Positions 53,189 to 62,246 of a stretch of 64,000 nucleotides of DNA are shown piece by piece; within the stretch, counting starts at the first letter, position 1; each line of letters opens with the position of its first letter. The notes under the pieces were generated by a model that was given only the letters and a program-made list of their open reading frames with translations, was not told the DNA's origin and ran no database searches. A program made the translations under genes and the position numbers. This DNA is from Pseudomonas capeferrum (GTDB lineage: Bacteria; Pseudomonadota; Gammaproteobacteria; Pseudomonadales; Pseudomonadaceae), in NCBI RefSeq assembly GCF_000731675.1, contig NZ_JMIT01000001.1, positions 1,487,526 to 1,551,525 of the forward strand. The letters run 5' to 3'.

Positions 53189-53283
53189 ATATTAGATGAA
53201 TTTGTACAGATTTCTACGCACTCCACACACGCCCTGCTAATCCCGCAAAATACGCCGTCTACTGCCCCCTGAAGGAATTGCTC

Positions 53284-53775
53284 ATGCTGTACGTAGTCAT
53301 GCTCGGTGGCCGCCACCCACGGGCCAGTATCGAGGTACACGACGTGCTGTTCGCACAGGCCGATTCACTGGAGCAGGCGTACCCGCAACTGCGCCAGGAC
53401 TGGTTCGGCAGCCGTGCGGGCCTGCACATCGACTCGTGGCTGGAAGTCGACGGTATCGATCGCTACCGTGTCGCGTTCAGCCCGCTGGCGCCAGGCGCGG
53501 ATGACCCACGGCTGTTCTTCATCAACCTGGGCGGCTACGAGCCCAACGTGTTTGGCGAGGCGCACCGCTACCTGCTGGTGGTGGCCAGGGACAAGGCCCA
53601 AGCCAAGCAACTGGGCAAGCAACGCTTGCAGTCGGCCTGGCTCAAACCGCATACCGATGCAGTACTGGAAGTAGACGACTGCCTGCCCGTCGACCTGGTG
53701 GGCGGGCGCTATGTGCACTTGATCGAAGGTGCCCATGGCGGGCTGCGTCAATACAGCGACTACATCCTGCTCTGA
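53284..53775 (+). CDS. DUF1543 protein
   Basis: 163 residues from ATG 53284, with AAGGA 8 bases upstream (TTG 53278 is less likely). DUF1543 features: YVVMLGGRHPRASIEVHDVLFA in two related halves and FFINLGGYEPNVFGEAHRYLLVVARDKAQAK. Cytoplasmic; function unknown. It stands alone. Confidence 0.85.
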   Translation: MLYVVMLGGRHPRASIEVHDVLFAQADSLEQAYPQLRQDWFGSRAGLHIDSWLEVDGIDRYRVAFSPLAPGADDPRLFFINLGGYEPNVFGEAHRYLLVVARDKAQAKQLGKQRLQSAWLKPHTDAVLEVDDCLPVDLVGGRYVHLIEGAHGGLRQYSDYILL

Positions 53776-53915
53776 GATTCAAACACCCTCTCACCGGCGG
53801 GGAACAGCCGGCACTGACACCCGCGTGCCTGGCTTTCGGATTGTCATGAAACAGGCTATGTTCGGCGAAGCTCGGCCGCGCGTCGCCAGCACCGACTTCG
53901 ATCAAGGGAAACCTC

Positions 53916-54005
53916 ATGCAGCAACGTGAACTGCTGACAACCGTTGCAGGTGCCTGCGAAGTGCCGCAACGCGCTACCGTTCAAGCGTGGCGGCGGCAGC
54001 CATGA
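53916..54005 (+). CDS. 29-codon leader ORF coupled to the GGDEF gene
   Basis: ATG 53916 has AAGGGAAA in front, and the ORF (MQQRELLTTVAGACEV...) ends with TGA inside the GGDEF start codon (ATGA at 54002). This spacing suggests translational coupling. It may be a leader peptide, a small protein or a chance frame. No family recognised. Confidence 0.4.
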   Translation: MQQRELLTTVAGACEVPQRATVQAWRRQP

Positions 54006-55135
54006 CAGGCCTTGATCCTCGCGATGAGATAGCGCACTCGGTAAGGACGGACCGCCTGAAACAGCTGTTCGTCCAGTCAGCGCCCGCTGTGCTGGGCAGC
54101 TACTTGGCAGCCATCATGTTGTGCTGGCTGGGCTGGGAGCGTTTCGACCAGCAAAAGGTGGTCGCCTGGATGGCCGTACTCAGCCTTTCGACGGCCCTGC
54201 GTACCGCCATGTTCATCACCTACCTGCGCGCCCCCGCCAGCCAGCGCACGGCTGAACGCTGGGAGTGGCGCTACTGGGCCACGCTGGTATTGTCGGCGGC
54301 AACCTGGGGCTTGGGTGCATTGGCTGTGATGCCGGCCGACGACCTGCTGGGGCAGACATTGATCATGCTGTTTGCCGTGGGCATGTCGGTCAGCGCCGTG
54401 TCGTGTTACTCGTCATACCGCAACATGACCGTGGTATCGATCGCCCTGGTGCTGCTGCCCTGCACCGGTTGGCTGGTGGTGCAGCCTTCCGCGCTGCAGC
54501 AGGGGATCGCACTGGCGGTACTGGTGTTCGCATCGTTCGTCGTCAACGCGACGCAAAGCCTGTCCTCAGCCCTGTTGACCGCGTGGCGCCTGAAACACGA
54601 AATGGAACACGCTCACCGGCTTGCCATGGTGGCTTCGTGCACGGACGAACTGACCGGGCTGAACAACCGACGTGCCTTTTTCGACTCTGCATCGGTGCAG
54701 CACGCCCGCTGCAGGGAGGGTTGTACCTTCGTGGCCGTGCTGATGCTGGACGTCGATCATTTCAAGCAGATCAACGATACGGCCGGGCACGCGGCGGGCG
54801 ACCAGGTGCTACAGCGGATCGGTGCCGTGATCAGCGCCAGCCTGCGGGATGACGACATAGCCGGCAGGCTGGGCGGCGAGGAGTTCGCCATCCTGCTGCC
54901 CGATACGCCTCTGCACACCGCCACCGAGATCGCCGAGCGCCTGCGGGCCCTGATAGCCAAACTGAACGTCAACGTTGAACACCCGGTGACCGCAAGCATA
55001 GGCCTGGCGTTCGCAACAGCCCCCACGAGTGAACTCGGTGCGTTGCTCAGTAGCGCAGACAAAGCCATGTACCACGCCAAGGCATCCGGCCGTAACCGAG
55101 TGATGGTCGTCGACCAGATGCACGCCGCCGTCTGA
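54002..55135 (+). CDS. Membrane diguanylate cyclase
   Basis: 377 residues from ATG 54002, which overlaps the small leader ORF; GTG 53987 is the alternative. About six membrane helices (residues ~25-190, as in MASE-like sensors) precede a GGDEF domain: DELTGLNNRRAFF, LMLDVDHFKQINDTAGH and RLGGEEFAI, with I-site RDDD five residues before the GGEEF. Catalytic and inhibitory sites look intact. Signal unknown. Confidence 0.9.
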   Translation: MTGLDPRDEIAHSVRTDRLKQLFVQSAPAVLGSYLAAIMLCWLGWERFDQQKVVAWMAVLSLSTALRTAMFITYLRAPASQRTAERWEWRYWATLVLSAATWGLGALAVMPADDLLGQTLIMLFAVGMSVSAVSCYSSYRNMTVVSIALVLLPCTGWLVVQPSALQQGIALAVLVFASFVVNATQSLSSALLTAWRLKHEMEHAHRLAMVASCTDELTGLNNRRAFFDSASVQHARCREGCTFVAVLMLDVDHFKQINDTAGHAAGDQVLQRIGAVISASLRDDDIAGRLGGEEFAILLPDTPLHTATEIAERLRALIAKLNVNVEHPVTASIGLAFATAPTSELGALLSSADKAMYHAKASGRNRVMVVDQMHAAV

Positions 55136-55499
55136 CAAGAGGCAAGCCTGCCCAGATTTGGTTCAACCCTGCCATCACGCCAAACCTTGCACTCAATTGA
55201 TGCAGGGCAGCCGCGCGCTCGGCATTCGCCCCTACATCCAGGTGCCATAAATCCCCGCCAATTCGTCTGATACCGTCGCGTTTCTGCTATTAAACCGCGC
55301 ACATCTGCTTTTTTAGCGCCATTTTCCCTCCCGATTCATCCGCCCTGCCCGTTCCGGCATTGTCATTGCAAAGCGAGTTCACCCCTTAACCCGAGGCGAT
55401 CCATAAAAACCGCATCCACAAGTAAATGCAGTACCGCACCGCGTTGTGAATGGATGAATGTGCAACAACACTGCCGACGAGTCGTGGCAAGGAGTGGGT
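55136..55499. other. Intergenic region before the Anbu operon
   Basis: About 360 bases with no convincing gene. The AT-rich part 55280-55400 probably holds the promoter of the Anbu operon; I see no clear operator. Confidence 0.5.
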
Positions 55500-56909
55500 A
55501 TGTCCCGGGCTTTTTTCAATGAAATGTATGAGGCAAACGGAAGTTGCCGCCCGCACTATCAGGAGTTCGCCCGCTGGCTAGCGAACACGCCGCTGGCATT
55601 GTTGGAGCAGCGGCGGCACGAAGCCGACCTGCTGTTTCATCGGGCCGGCATCACCTTCACCCTGTACGGTGACCAGCAAGACACCGAGCGGTTGATCCCC
55701 TTCGATATCATCCCGCGCAGCATCCGCGCCAGCGAATGGCGCATCGTCGAACGCGGGTGTATCCAGCGCGTCCAGGCGCTGAACCTGTTCCTGCAGGACA
55801 TCTACCACGAACAGCGCATTCTCAAGGCCGGCATCATTCCGCCCGAGCAGGTGCTGGCCAACGAGGGCTACCAGGTCGCCATGCAGGGCCTGAATCTGCA
55901 CCGTGGGCTGTACGCCCATATCGCCGGCGTCGACCTGGTGCGTGACAGTGACGGTACGTATTACGTACTGGAAGACAACCTGCGCACGCCCAGCGGCGTC
56001 AGCTACATGCTCGAAGACCGCAAGATGATGATGCGCCTGTTCCCCGAGCTGTTCGCCGCCCAGCGCATCGCCCCCATCGACCACTACCCCAACCTGCTGC
56101 TGGACACACTCAAGAGTGCCAGCCCGCTGGACAACCCGACCGCCGTGGTGCTCACTCCGGGGCGCTTCAACAGCGCCTACTTCGAGCATGCATTCCTGGC
56201 CCGGGAGATGGGCATCGAGCTGGTCGAAGGCGCCGACTTGTTCGTGCGCAACGACCATCTCTATATGCGTACCACCGCCGGCCCACAGCAGGTGGATGTG
56301 ATTTACCGCCGCCTGGACGACGAATACCTCGACCCACTGTCGTTCAACCCTGACTCGATGCTGGGCGTACCGGGGCTGATCTCGGTGTACCGGGCTGGCA
56401 ACGTGGTGCTGGCCAACGCGGTGGGCACCGGCGTTGCCGACGACAAGTCGATCTACCCCTATGTCGACGACATGATCCGCTTTTACCTGAGCGAGGAGCC
56501 GATCCTGAAGAACGTGCCCACGTGGCAATGCCGCAAGCCACAGGACCTTTCCCACGTCCTGGCCCACCTCCCCGAGCTGGTGGTCAAGGAAACCCAAGGC
56601 TCCGGCGGCTATGGCATGTTGGTCGGCCCTGCCGCCACAGCGGCGCAGATCGAAGACTTTCGCGCCCGCATCAAGGCGCGCCCGCACGCCTACATCGCGC
56701 AGCCCACGCTGTGCCTGTCCACCTGCCCGACCTTCGTCGAAAGCGGCATTGCGCCGCGCCACATCGACCTGCGTCCGTTTGTGCTGTCAGGCAGTGAAAC
56801 CCGCCTGGTGCCCGGTGGCCTGACCCGCGTTGCGCTGCAAGAAGGCTCGCTGGTGGTCAACTCGTCGCAAGGCGGCGGTACCAAGGACACCTGGGTGGTG
56901 GAGGACTGA
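55500..56909 (+). CDS. Circularly permuted type 2 ATP-grasp protein (Anbu operon)
   Basis: 469 residues from ATG 55500, with AAGGAG 6 bases before; ATG 55458 has no such site. Motifs: GITFTLYGDQQDTERLIPFDIIPR, VYYV-like YYVLEDNLRTPSGVSYMLEDRKMMMRL, VDVIYRRLDDEYLDPLSF and VVKETQGSGGYGMLVGP, as in the DUF404/407 group of circularly permuted ATP-grasp enzymes. These are thought to make peptide bonds, perhaps a modified peptide processed by Anbu. It is first of a four-gene operon. Confidence 0.92.
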   Translation: MSRAFFNEMYEANGSCRPHYQEFARWLANTPLALLEQRRHEADLLFHRAGITFTLYGDQQDTERLIPFDIIPRSIRASEWRIVERGCIQRVQALNLFLQDIYHEQRILKAGIIPPEQVLANEGYQVAMQGLNLHRGLYAHIAGVDLVRDSDGTYYVLEDNLRTPSGVSYMLEDRKMMMRLFPELFAAQRIAPIDHYPNLLLDTLKSASPLDNPTAVVLTPGRFNSAYFEHAFLAREMGIELVEGADLFVRNDHLYMRTTAGPQQVDVIYRRLDDEYLDPLSFNPDSMLGVPGLISVYRAGNVVLANAVGTGVADDKSIYPYVDDMIRFYLSEEPILKNVPTWQCRKPQDLSHVLAHLPELVVKETQGSGGYGMLVGPAATAAQIEDFRARIKARPHAYIAQPTLCLSTCPTFVESGIAPRHIDLRPFVLSGSETRLVPGGLTRVALQEGSLVVNSSQGGGTKDTWVVED

Positions 56910-56912
56910 CCC

Positions 56913-57863
56913 ATGCTTTCGAGAACAGCTTCCGATCTGTACTGGATGTCCCGCTACCTGGAACGCGCCGAAAACCTCGCACGCATGCTCGAGGTCAGCT
57001 ACTCGCTGTCTCTGATGCCGCAAGCCGGGCGTTCGGATGGCCACGCCGAGCTGGCCATGTCGCTGCTGGCGTCCGGTACGCTGGACGATTACATCCGCAA
57101 GCACACCGAGCTGGACCCCGAGCGCATGCTGCACTTCTTTGCGCTGGACGCGAGCAACCCCAGCAGCATCTATTGCTGCCTGCAAGCTGCCCGTACCAAC
57201 GCCCATGCTGTACGTGGGCGGATCACCGCCGACATGTGGGAAAACATCAACGCCACCTGGATCGAAATGCGCAACATCGCCAGCAACGGCCTTGGGCGCT
57301 ACGGCATCAGCCAGTTCTGCGACTGGGTCAAGGAACGCTCGCACCTGTTCCGTGGCGCGACCTCCGGCACCATCATGCGCAACGATGCCTACAGTTTCAT
57401 TCGCCTGGGCACCTTCCTCGAGCGGGCAGACAACACCCTGCGCCTGCTCGATGCCCGTTATGAAATGTTCGGGGAAACCTCCGAGGAGGTCAGCGACGAC
57501 TCTGCACGCGGTTATTACCAGTGGAGCGCCTTGTTGCGCGCCCTGACCGCCTACGAAGCCTTCAATGAAATCTACCGCAACGCGCCCAGCGCGCGACCGG
57601 TGTCGGAGCTTTTGCTGCTGCGCGTTGACGTGCCGCGTTCGCTGCATGCCTGCATTGATGAGCTCGACCAGATTCTTGCCGGCCTGCCTGGCAATACCGG
57701 CCGCGCCGCACAAAGGCTGGCCGCCGAACTCAACGCACGACTGCGCTACACCGCCATCGACGAGATTCTCGAAGCCGGGCTGCACCTGTGGCTGACCGAC
57801 TTCATCGGCCGCATCCACCAACTGGGCCAGACCGTCCATAACGCCTATCTGGAGGTCATATGA
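56913..57863 (+). CDS. Alpha-E domain protein (Anbu operon)
   Basis: 316 residues, 3 bases after the ATP-grasp gene. LSRTASDLYWMSRYLERAENLARMLEV is the canonical start of the DUF403 alpha-E family; the rest is helical. Paired with the ATP-grasp enzyme and a transglutaminase-like protein in a conserved set linked to Anbu. Function unknown. Confidence 0.92.
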   Translation: MLSRTASDLYWMSRYLERAENLARMLEVSYSLSLMPQAGRSDGHAELAMSLLASGTLDDYIRKHTELDPERMLHFFALDASNPSSIYCCLQAARTNAHAVRGRITADMWENINATWIEMRNIASNGLGRYGISQFCDWVKERSHLFRGATSGTIMRNDAYSFIRLGTFLERADNTLRLLDARYEMFGETSEEVSDDSARGYYQWSALLRALTAYEAFNEIYRNAPSARPVSELLLLRVDVPRSLHACIDELDQILAGLPGNTGRAAQRLAAELNARLRYTAIDEILEAGLHLWLTDFIGRIHQLGQTVHNAYLEVI

Positions 57864-58639
57864 AACTGTCCATCCGCCACGACACCACCTACAGCTACGC
57901 CAGTGACGTCTGCAACAGCATCCAGTTCCTGCGCCTGACACCGCGCAGCAGCGAGCGCCAACGTATCCTCGACTGGCAATTGGACTTGCCCTGCAAGGTG
58001 AACAGCCAGATCGACCCCTATGGCAACATCCTGCACGTGCTGACCTTGGAAAAGCCCCATGGCCACCTGGCCCTGACGGCCAGCGGCCAGGTGGAAATCG
58101 ACCCGGATTGCGAGCACGAGGCCGGCAGCCAGTCGCCCCTGCCGTTCCTGCGCAGCAGCCACCTCACCCAGGCCAGTGACGCGCTCAAGGCCTTCGCCAC
58201 TCAGCAGTGTGGCGAGCGCCGCGACCGGGCAGCGTTGACTGCACTGATGCAAGGCCTGGCCGACCATATGCCCTACAGCCCAGGCGCGACCTCGGTGGGC
58301 ACCACCGCCATCGAGTCGTTTGCCGGCGGTGCCGGGGTGTGCCAGGACCATACCCACGCGTTCCTGGCCTGCGCCCGCAGCCTGGGTATCCCCGCACGCT
58401 ACGTGTCCGGCTACTTGTGCACCGAAGACGAAACCCACCTGGCCAGCCACGCCTGGGCTGAAGCCTGGATCGATGAAGCCTGGTACAGCTTCGACGTCAC
58501 CAACCGCCTCACCCGGCCCGAGCGTCACCTTAAACTGGCCGTCGGGCTGGATTACCTCGATGCCTGCCCAGTCCGCGGAGTGCGCCGGGGTGGCGGCGTC
58601 GAATCCATGCAGGCAAGCGTTCAGGTGCATCGCCAGTAG
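57860..58639 (+). CDS. Transglutaminase-like protein (Anbu operon)
   Basis: 259 residues, overlapping the alpha-E gene by 4 bases (ATGA). N-terminal Bact_transglu_N-type region (KLSIRHDTTYSYASDV), then the catalytic triad: Cys in AGVCQDHTHAFLACARSLGIPARYVSGY, His in SHAWAEAWID and Asp in WYSFDVTNR. It may hydrolyse or ligate peptides. A hairpin follows at 58661-58689. Confidence 0.93.
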   Translation: MKLSIRHDTTYSYASDVCNSIQFLRLTPRSSERQRILDWQLDLPCKVNSQIDPYGNILHVLTLEKPHGHLALTASGQVEIDPDCEHEAGSQSPLPFLRSSHLTQASDALKAFATQQCGERRDRAALTALMQGLADHMPYSPGATSVGTTAIESFAGGAGVCQDHTHAFLACARSLGIPARYVSGYLCTEDETHLASHAWAEAWIDEAWYSFDVTNRLTRPERHLKLAVGLDYLDACPVRGVRRGGGVESMQASVQVHRQ

Positions 58640-58660
58640 CCCCCTGGCGCAACACCAGCA

Positions 58661-58689
58661 GGCCCCGGCATGCCGTGTGCGGCGGGGCC
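58661..58689 (+). terminator. GC hairpin between transglutaminase and Anbu genes
   Basis: GGCCCCG and CGGGGCC enclose a 15-base loop. It has no T-run and could attenuate rather than stop transcription into the Anbu gene 28 bases later. Confidence 0.35.
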
Positions 58690-58716
58690 CTCCATTCAAA
58701 GCACAAGGTAAACAGC

Positions 58717-59451
58717 ATGACCTACTGTGTCGCTATGCACGTGGCGGACGGGCTGGTATTCATCTGCGACTCACGCACCAATGCCGGCATCGACCAGATA
58801 TCCACGTTTCGCAAGTTGTTCGTTTTCAGCGTGCCCGGCGAGCGGCTGATCGTCCTGCAGACCGCCGGCAACCTCGCCACCTCGCAATCGGTGGTCAACC
58901 TGCTCGAACAACGCAGCCGGGGCTCCGGCACCCACCTGCTGAACGTCGCCACGCTCTACGATGCAACGGTACTGGTGGCCGAAACCCTGCGCGAAGTGGT
59001 CGCCCGTGACCGCAGCAAGCTGACAGCCCAGATCGATCTGAGCGCCTCGTTCATGGTGGGCGGGCAGATCGCTGGCAGCCCCATGGGCATCTACAACGTC
59101 TATGCCCAGGGCAACTTCTTCCAGGCCACCCAAGACACCCCCTTCCTGCAATTGGGCGAGAGCAAGTACGGCAGGCCGATCCTGGACCGTAACCTCACCT
59201 ACCACACGCCCTTGGACGAGGCGGTGCGCTGCGGCCTGATCTCATTCGACTCCACCATCCGCAGCAACCTGTCCGTGGGCATGCCCCTGGATCTGCTGGT
59301 GTATGGCAAAGACAGCTGCACAGCCAGGGAGCCGGTTCGCATTCATCATGACGACCCTTACTACAGCCAGATCCGCAAGCAATGGGGTGATGGCTTGAAA
59401 AACCTGCTGGCCGAACTCACGCCACCCCCACGGGATTTCATGGCCCAATGA
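58717..59451 (+). CDS. Proteasome-type protease Anbu
   Basis: 244 residues from ATG 58717, chosen so that Thr2 (MTYCVAMHVADG) becomes the N-terminal nucleophile after Met removal; AAGG lies 9 bases upstream. Conserved CDSRTNAGIDQISTFRKLF carries the Asp and Lys of the catalytic site. Anbu is an ancestral beta-subunit-like peptidase that forms open ring or spiral oligomers. Physiological substrate unknown, but the operon suggests it acts on a peptide made by the ATP-grasp enzyme. Confidence 0.93.
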   Translation: MTYCVAMHVADGLVFICDSRTNAGIDQISTFRKLFVFSVPGERLIVLQTAGNLATSQSVVNLLEQRSRGSGTHLLNVATLYDATVLVAETLREVVARDRSKLTAQIDLSASFMVGGQIAGSPMGIYNVYAQGNFFQATQDTPFLQLGESKYGRPILDRNLTYHTPLDEAVRCGLISFDSTIRSNLSVGMPLDLLVYGKDSCTAREPVRIHHDDPYYSQIRKQWGDGLKNLLAELTPPPRDFMAQ

Positions 59452-59498
59452 GCGAGGTCGAAACATGCCGTCGGCTGGCGACCGAGCAGCCTCCATGC

Positions 59499-60209
59499 TC
59501 AAATAACCTTCACCGCACGGCCTATGAATTTCACCGGCCCGGTCGGCCGCCCGGTGGGCGAGCCACCGGCTTTTTCAAGCGTCAGCTCGAACAGTTGGTC
59601 GGGTTCTAAAGGCGGCATGCTGCTGGCGGGGACGCGGTATTGCTCGCCTGGCTTGATCAACCCCAGCGAAACGGGTGCGGGCCATTGCGAGCCCTTGGTC
59701 CAGAACTGCAGTGCCATGCCGTCAGGTACAGCGTCCTGGCCCAGGGGGATGAGCTCCAAGGCCCGCCCATCGCTTGCCTGCACCACCCATCCCGGCGCCT
59801 GGTCCGTCGGTGCAACCAGCACCACCAGGTAGCGCGGCGACGGTGCCGGGCTGACCAGCAACAGAAACGTCAGCACCAGGCTCGCTGCGATGCCCACGGC
59901 ACTCACCCCCTGCCACAGGCGAAGACGCTGCCACCACGCCACGGACGGTTTGGCAAACCACCCCGCGCGCTCGTCCAGGCTGCGCTCTATACGCCCCCAT
60001 AAGCGGGGGCTGGGTGTTGAGGGTTGGGCAACACGGGTCAGGGCCAGCAGGCGTTCTTCCCACGCATCCACAGCCCGCTGCAGGCGCGGGTCATGCGCCA
60101 TGCGCGCGGCCAGCGCCGCGCGCTGGTCGGCAGGCAGTGTGCCGAGTACGTACTCCCCTGCCAGCGCCTCCAGCGCGTCCTGGTCTTGATCGGCAGCATC
60201 CGCTTTCAT
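59499..60209 (-). CDS. Anti-sigma factor, RskA/anti-sigma-K type
   Basis: 236 residues from ATG 60209, overlapping the sigma stop (ATGA). The N-terminal zinc-less anti-sigma domain EALAGEYVLGTLPADQRAALAARMAHDPRLQRAVDAWEERL, one membrane helix (VSAVGIAASLVLTFLLLV) and a periplasmic beta domain with YLVVLVAPTDQAPGWVV and PAPVSLGLIKPGEQYRVP are as in RskA. It should hold the ECF sigma factor at the membrane until a periplasmic signal. Confidence 0.9.
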   Translation of the reverse strand: MKADAADQDQDALEALAGEYVLGTLPADQRAALAARMAHDPRLQRAVDAWEERLLALTRVAQPSTPSPRLWGRIERSLDERAGWFAKPSVAWWQRLRLWQGVSAVGIAASLVLTFLLLVSPAPSPRYLVVLVAPTDQAPGWVVQASDGRALELIPLGQDAVPDGMALQFWTKGSQWPAPVSLGLIKPGEQYRVPASSMPPLEPDQLFELTLEKAGGSPTGRPTGPVKFIGRAVKVI

Positions 60210-60751
60210 CCCATGCACTCTCTGAGAGCCTTGAGGCTTCGCTTGATCCAGGCTTTGACGGTGCCTAGTGGCGCGTCGAGCAGGCTAGCGATCTCGATGT
60301 GGCTGCACCCGTCCACATAAGCATGCAGGATGCACCGTTGAGGTGAAGGCTGCAGTTGCTCCAGGCAGCGGTAGATCCTGCTCGAACCCGACCATGCCTC
60401 ATCATCGGCACCCGGGAACACGGCGCCGATGGCGTCGATATCGCTTTCGTCAAAAGCGACTTCACAGCGCACGTCACGTATGTGATTCAACGCCAGGTGC
60501 CGGGTGATGCTGTAGATCCAACCCCGTGCCGAACCGCGCGCCGGGTCGAAACTCGCGGCGCGGGTCCAGATGCGGATGAAGGCATCGTGGACGATATCCT
60601 CGGCGGTTGCGTCATCCCTGGCGATGCGCCGCGTGACGCCCAGCAAGCGTGCGCCTTCATGGGTGTAGAGCGCCTGCAAGGCGCGCCGATCGCCTTGAGC
60701 GCACGCCGCCAGGCATGCCTGAAAATCGAAGGGGGTAACAGGCAGGTTCAA
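60206..60751 (-). CDS. ECF sigma factor (SigK-like)
   Basis: 181 residues from TTG 60751 (AGGAG 10 bases upstream). Region 2: ATAEDIVHDAFIRIWTRAASFDPARGSARGWIYSITRHLALNHIRD; region 4: QRCILHAYVDGCSHIEIASLLDAPLGTVKAWIKRSLKAL. It is co-translated with the anti-sigma factor. The target genes are unknown; the divergent or neighbouring genes are candidates. Confidence 0.9.
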   Translation of the reverse strand: MNLPVTPFDFQACLAACAQGDRRALQALYTHEGARLLGVTRRIARDDATAEDIVHDAFIRIWTRAASFDPARGSARGWIYSITRHLALNHIRDVRCEVAFDESDIDAIGAVFPGADDEAWSGSSRIYRCLEQLQPSPQRCILHAYVDGCSHIEIASLLDAPLGTVKAWIKRSLKALRECMG

Positions 60752-60853
60752 CGTTCGATCACTCCTAGCATTACCGAGTGCAGCCCCAGCCTTGAGGCCA
60801 GGTCTGGCGGTAAGGGTAGATGATCAATCACCCGCCGGCTGCCACAACATCAA

Positions 60854-61387
60854 TCATTTGGCGGCCCAGAACACGTAGTCAGCCTGGTACTTGACGATTT
60901 GTCGCTCGCCTTTGTTCTGCGCCATGCAGCCACTTTGCGGCGCAACGCCACCACGGGTCGCAACGCGCTGGATGTAGCTGACGCCGTGCATGGCACCTGG
61001 GCCTTCGGCGGGGTTGGCCTTCACCAGTTGATACGGCAGCGCGGTCTTGTCCACGGGCACCACAGCGAGCTGGGTCCCGGTGATTTTCGAACCGTCTTTG
61101 GCTTGCCAGGTGGCAGGCGGGCCGAAGTAGTCGCCCACTGCCTTGCCCGAACGGTCATTGAGCACCGCTTTCGGGCCTACGAAAACCCACTCGGTCTGCC
61201 CCGGCATGCTGGCCTTGTCGCGGCATTCGTAGGTGATTTCGCCCACGCCCACGGTTTCCAGGACCACCTTGTGGCCTTCGGGCACCTTCACGGCATCAGG
61301 CAGGCCTTGTTGAGCGTGGGCTGTGTGTGAGGCCAGAACCAGGGCCAGGCCAGCGACGAGCGAGCAGGGAACGGATGTGAAGGTCAT
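60854..61387 (-). CDS. DUF3455 secreted protein
   Basis: 177 residues from ATG 61387, with AGGAG 9 bases before; upstream codons in the frame are not coding. Signal peptide SLVAGLALVLASHTAHAQ, then VPEGHKVVLETVGVGEITYECRD, PATWQAKDGSKITGTQL and a late Cys in GCMAQNKGE, typical of DUF3455. Two cysteines may form a disulfide. Periplasmic or secreted; role unknown. Confidence 0.88.
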   Translation of the reverse strand: MTFTSVPCSLVAGLALVLASHTAHAQQGLPDAVKVPEGHKVVLETVGVGEITYECRDKASMPGQTEWVFVGPKAVLNDRSGKAVGDYFGPPATWQAKDGSKITGTQLAVVPVDKTALPYQLVKANPAEGPGAMHGVSYIQRVATRGGVAPQSGCMAQNKGERQIVKYQADYVFWAAK

Positions 61388-61574
61388 CGTGCAAACTCCT
61401 GATAGGGGGTGGTCGGGGCTGCAGCAAGGCTGCCCTGCCCTGATTACCCGCCACCGTCCTGTTTGGATGCACCCCTGCACAAAAAAATGTGAGGACGCTG
61501 ACGCACAGCGTCGGAACTTTGCTGGCTTGTCGCAGGCCTTCTTTCTCAGGTGTATTGATAAAAGGAGATACCCG

Positions 61575-62114
61575 ATGAGTGCGCAACTCAGTGGCAAGCG
61601 CGTGGCCTTTCTAGTCACCGATGGTTTCGAACAGGTGGAACTGACCGGTCCTCGTGATGCCTTGAAAGATAACGGCGCAGTGGTCGATATCCTGAGTGAC
61701 ACGCCAGGCACCGTTCGCGGCTGGAATCATGACAAGCCTGCCGACGAATTTACCGTGGATGCAACCTTCGACGATGCCCAGCTCGACCTCTACGATGCCC
61801 TTGTACTGCCTGGCGGCGTACAGAACTCCGACACCATTCGCCTGATAGCCGGCGCGCAGGAACTGGTAAAAGCCCACGATTCGGCCGGTAAACCACTAGC
61901 GGTGATCTGCCATGGTGCATGGCTACTGGTGTCCAGTGGCCTGGTCAAAGGCAAGCGGATGACCAGTTACAAGACACTGCAGGATGATATCCGCAACGCC
62001 GGCGGCACCTGGGTGGATGAACAGGTGGTGGTTGATGGCAACCTGATCAGCAGCCGCCAGCCAGATGATATTCCCGCGTTCAACCAGCAGTTGATCAGCG
62101 CCCTGGCAGGTTGA
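61575..62114 (+). CDS. PfpI/DJ-1 family amidotransferase-like protein
   Basis: 179 residues from ATG 61575, set by AAAGGAG 7 bases upstream. KRVAFLVTDGFEQVELTGPRDAL, LPGGVQNSD and AVICHGAWLL (nucleophile Cys) are PfpI/YhbO-type motifs; the conserved Glu is in DGFEQVE. These act as stress-related glyoxalases, deglycases or proteases. It stands alone. Confidence 0.92.
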   Translation: MSAQLSGKRVAFLVTDGFEQVELTGPRDALKDNGAVVDILSDTPGTVRGWNHDKPADEFTVDATFDDAQLDLYDALVLPGGVQNSDTIRLIAGAQELVKAHDSAGKPLAVICHGAWLLVSSGLVKGKRMTSYKTLQDDIRNAGGTWVDEQVVVDGNLISSRQPDDIPAFNQQLISALAG

Positions 62115-62246
62115 ACCTGCCCCTTGCAGCCCCTTGCATCGCTCAAGGGGCCTGCGCCTGAGCTCAGACGAAACGGGCAATAACGCGCTGAACCATTTGC
62201 CTGTGTGCCACGTCCACCGCAAAAGCATTCATGAGTCGAAACCAAA

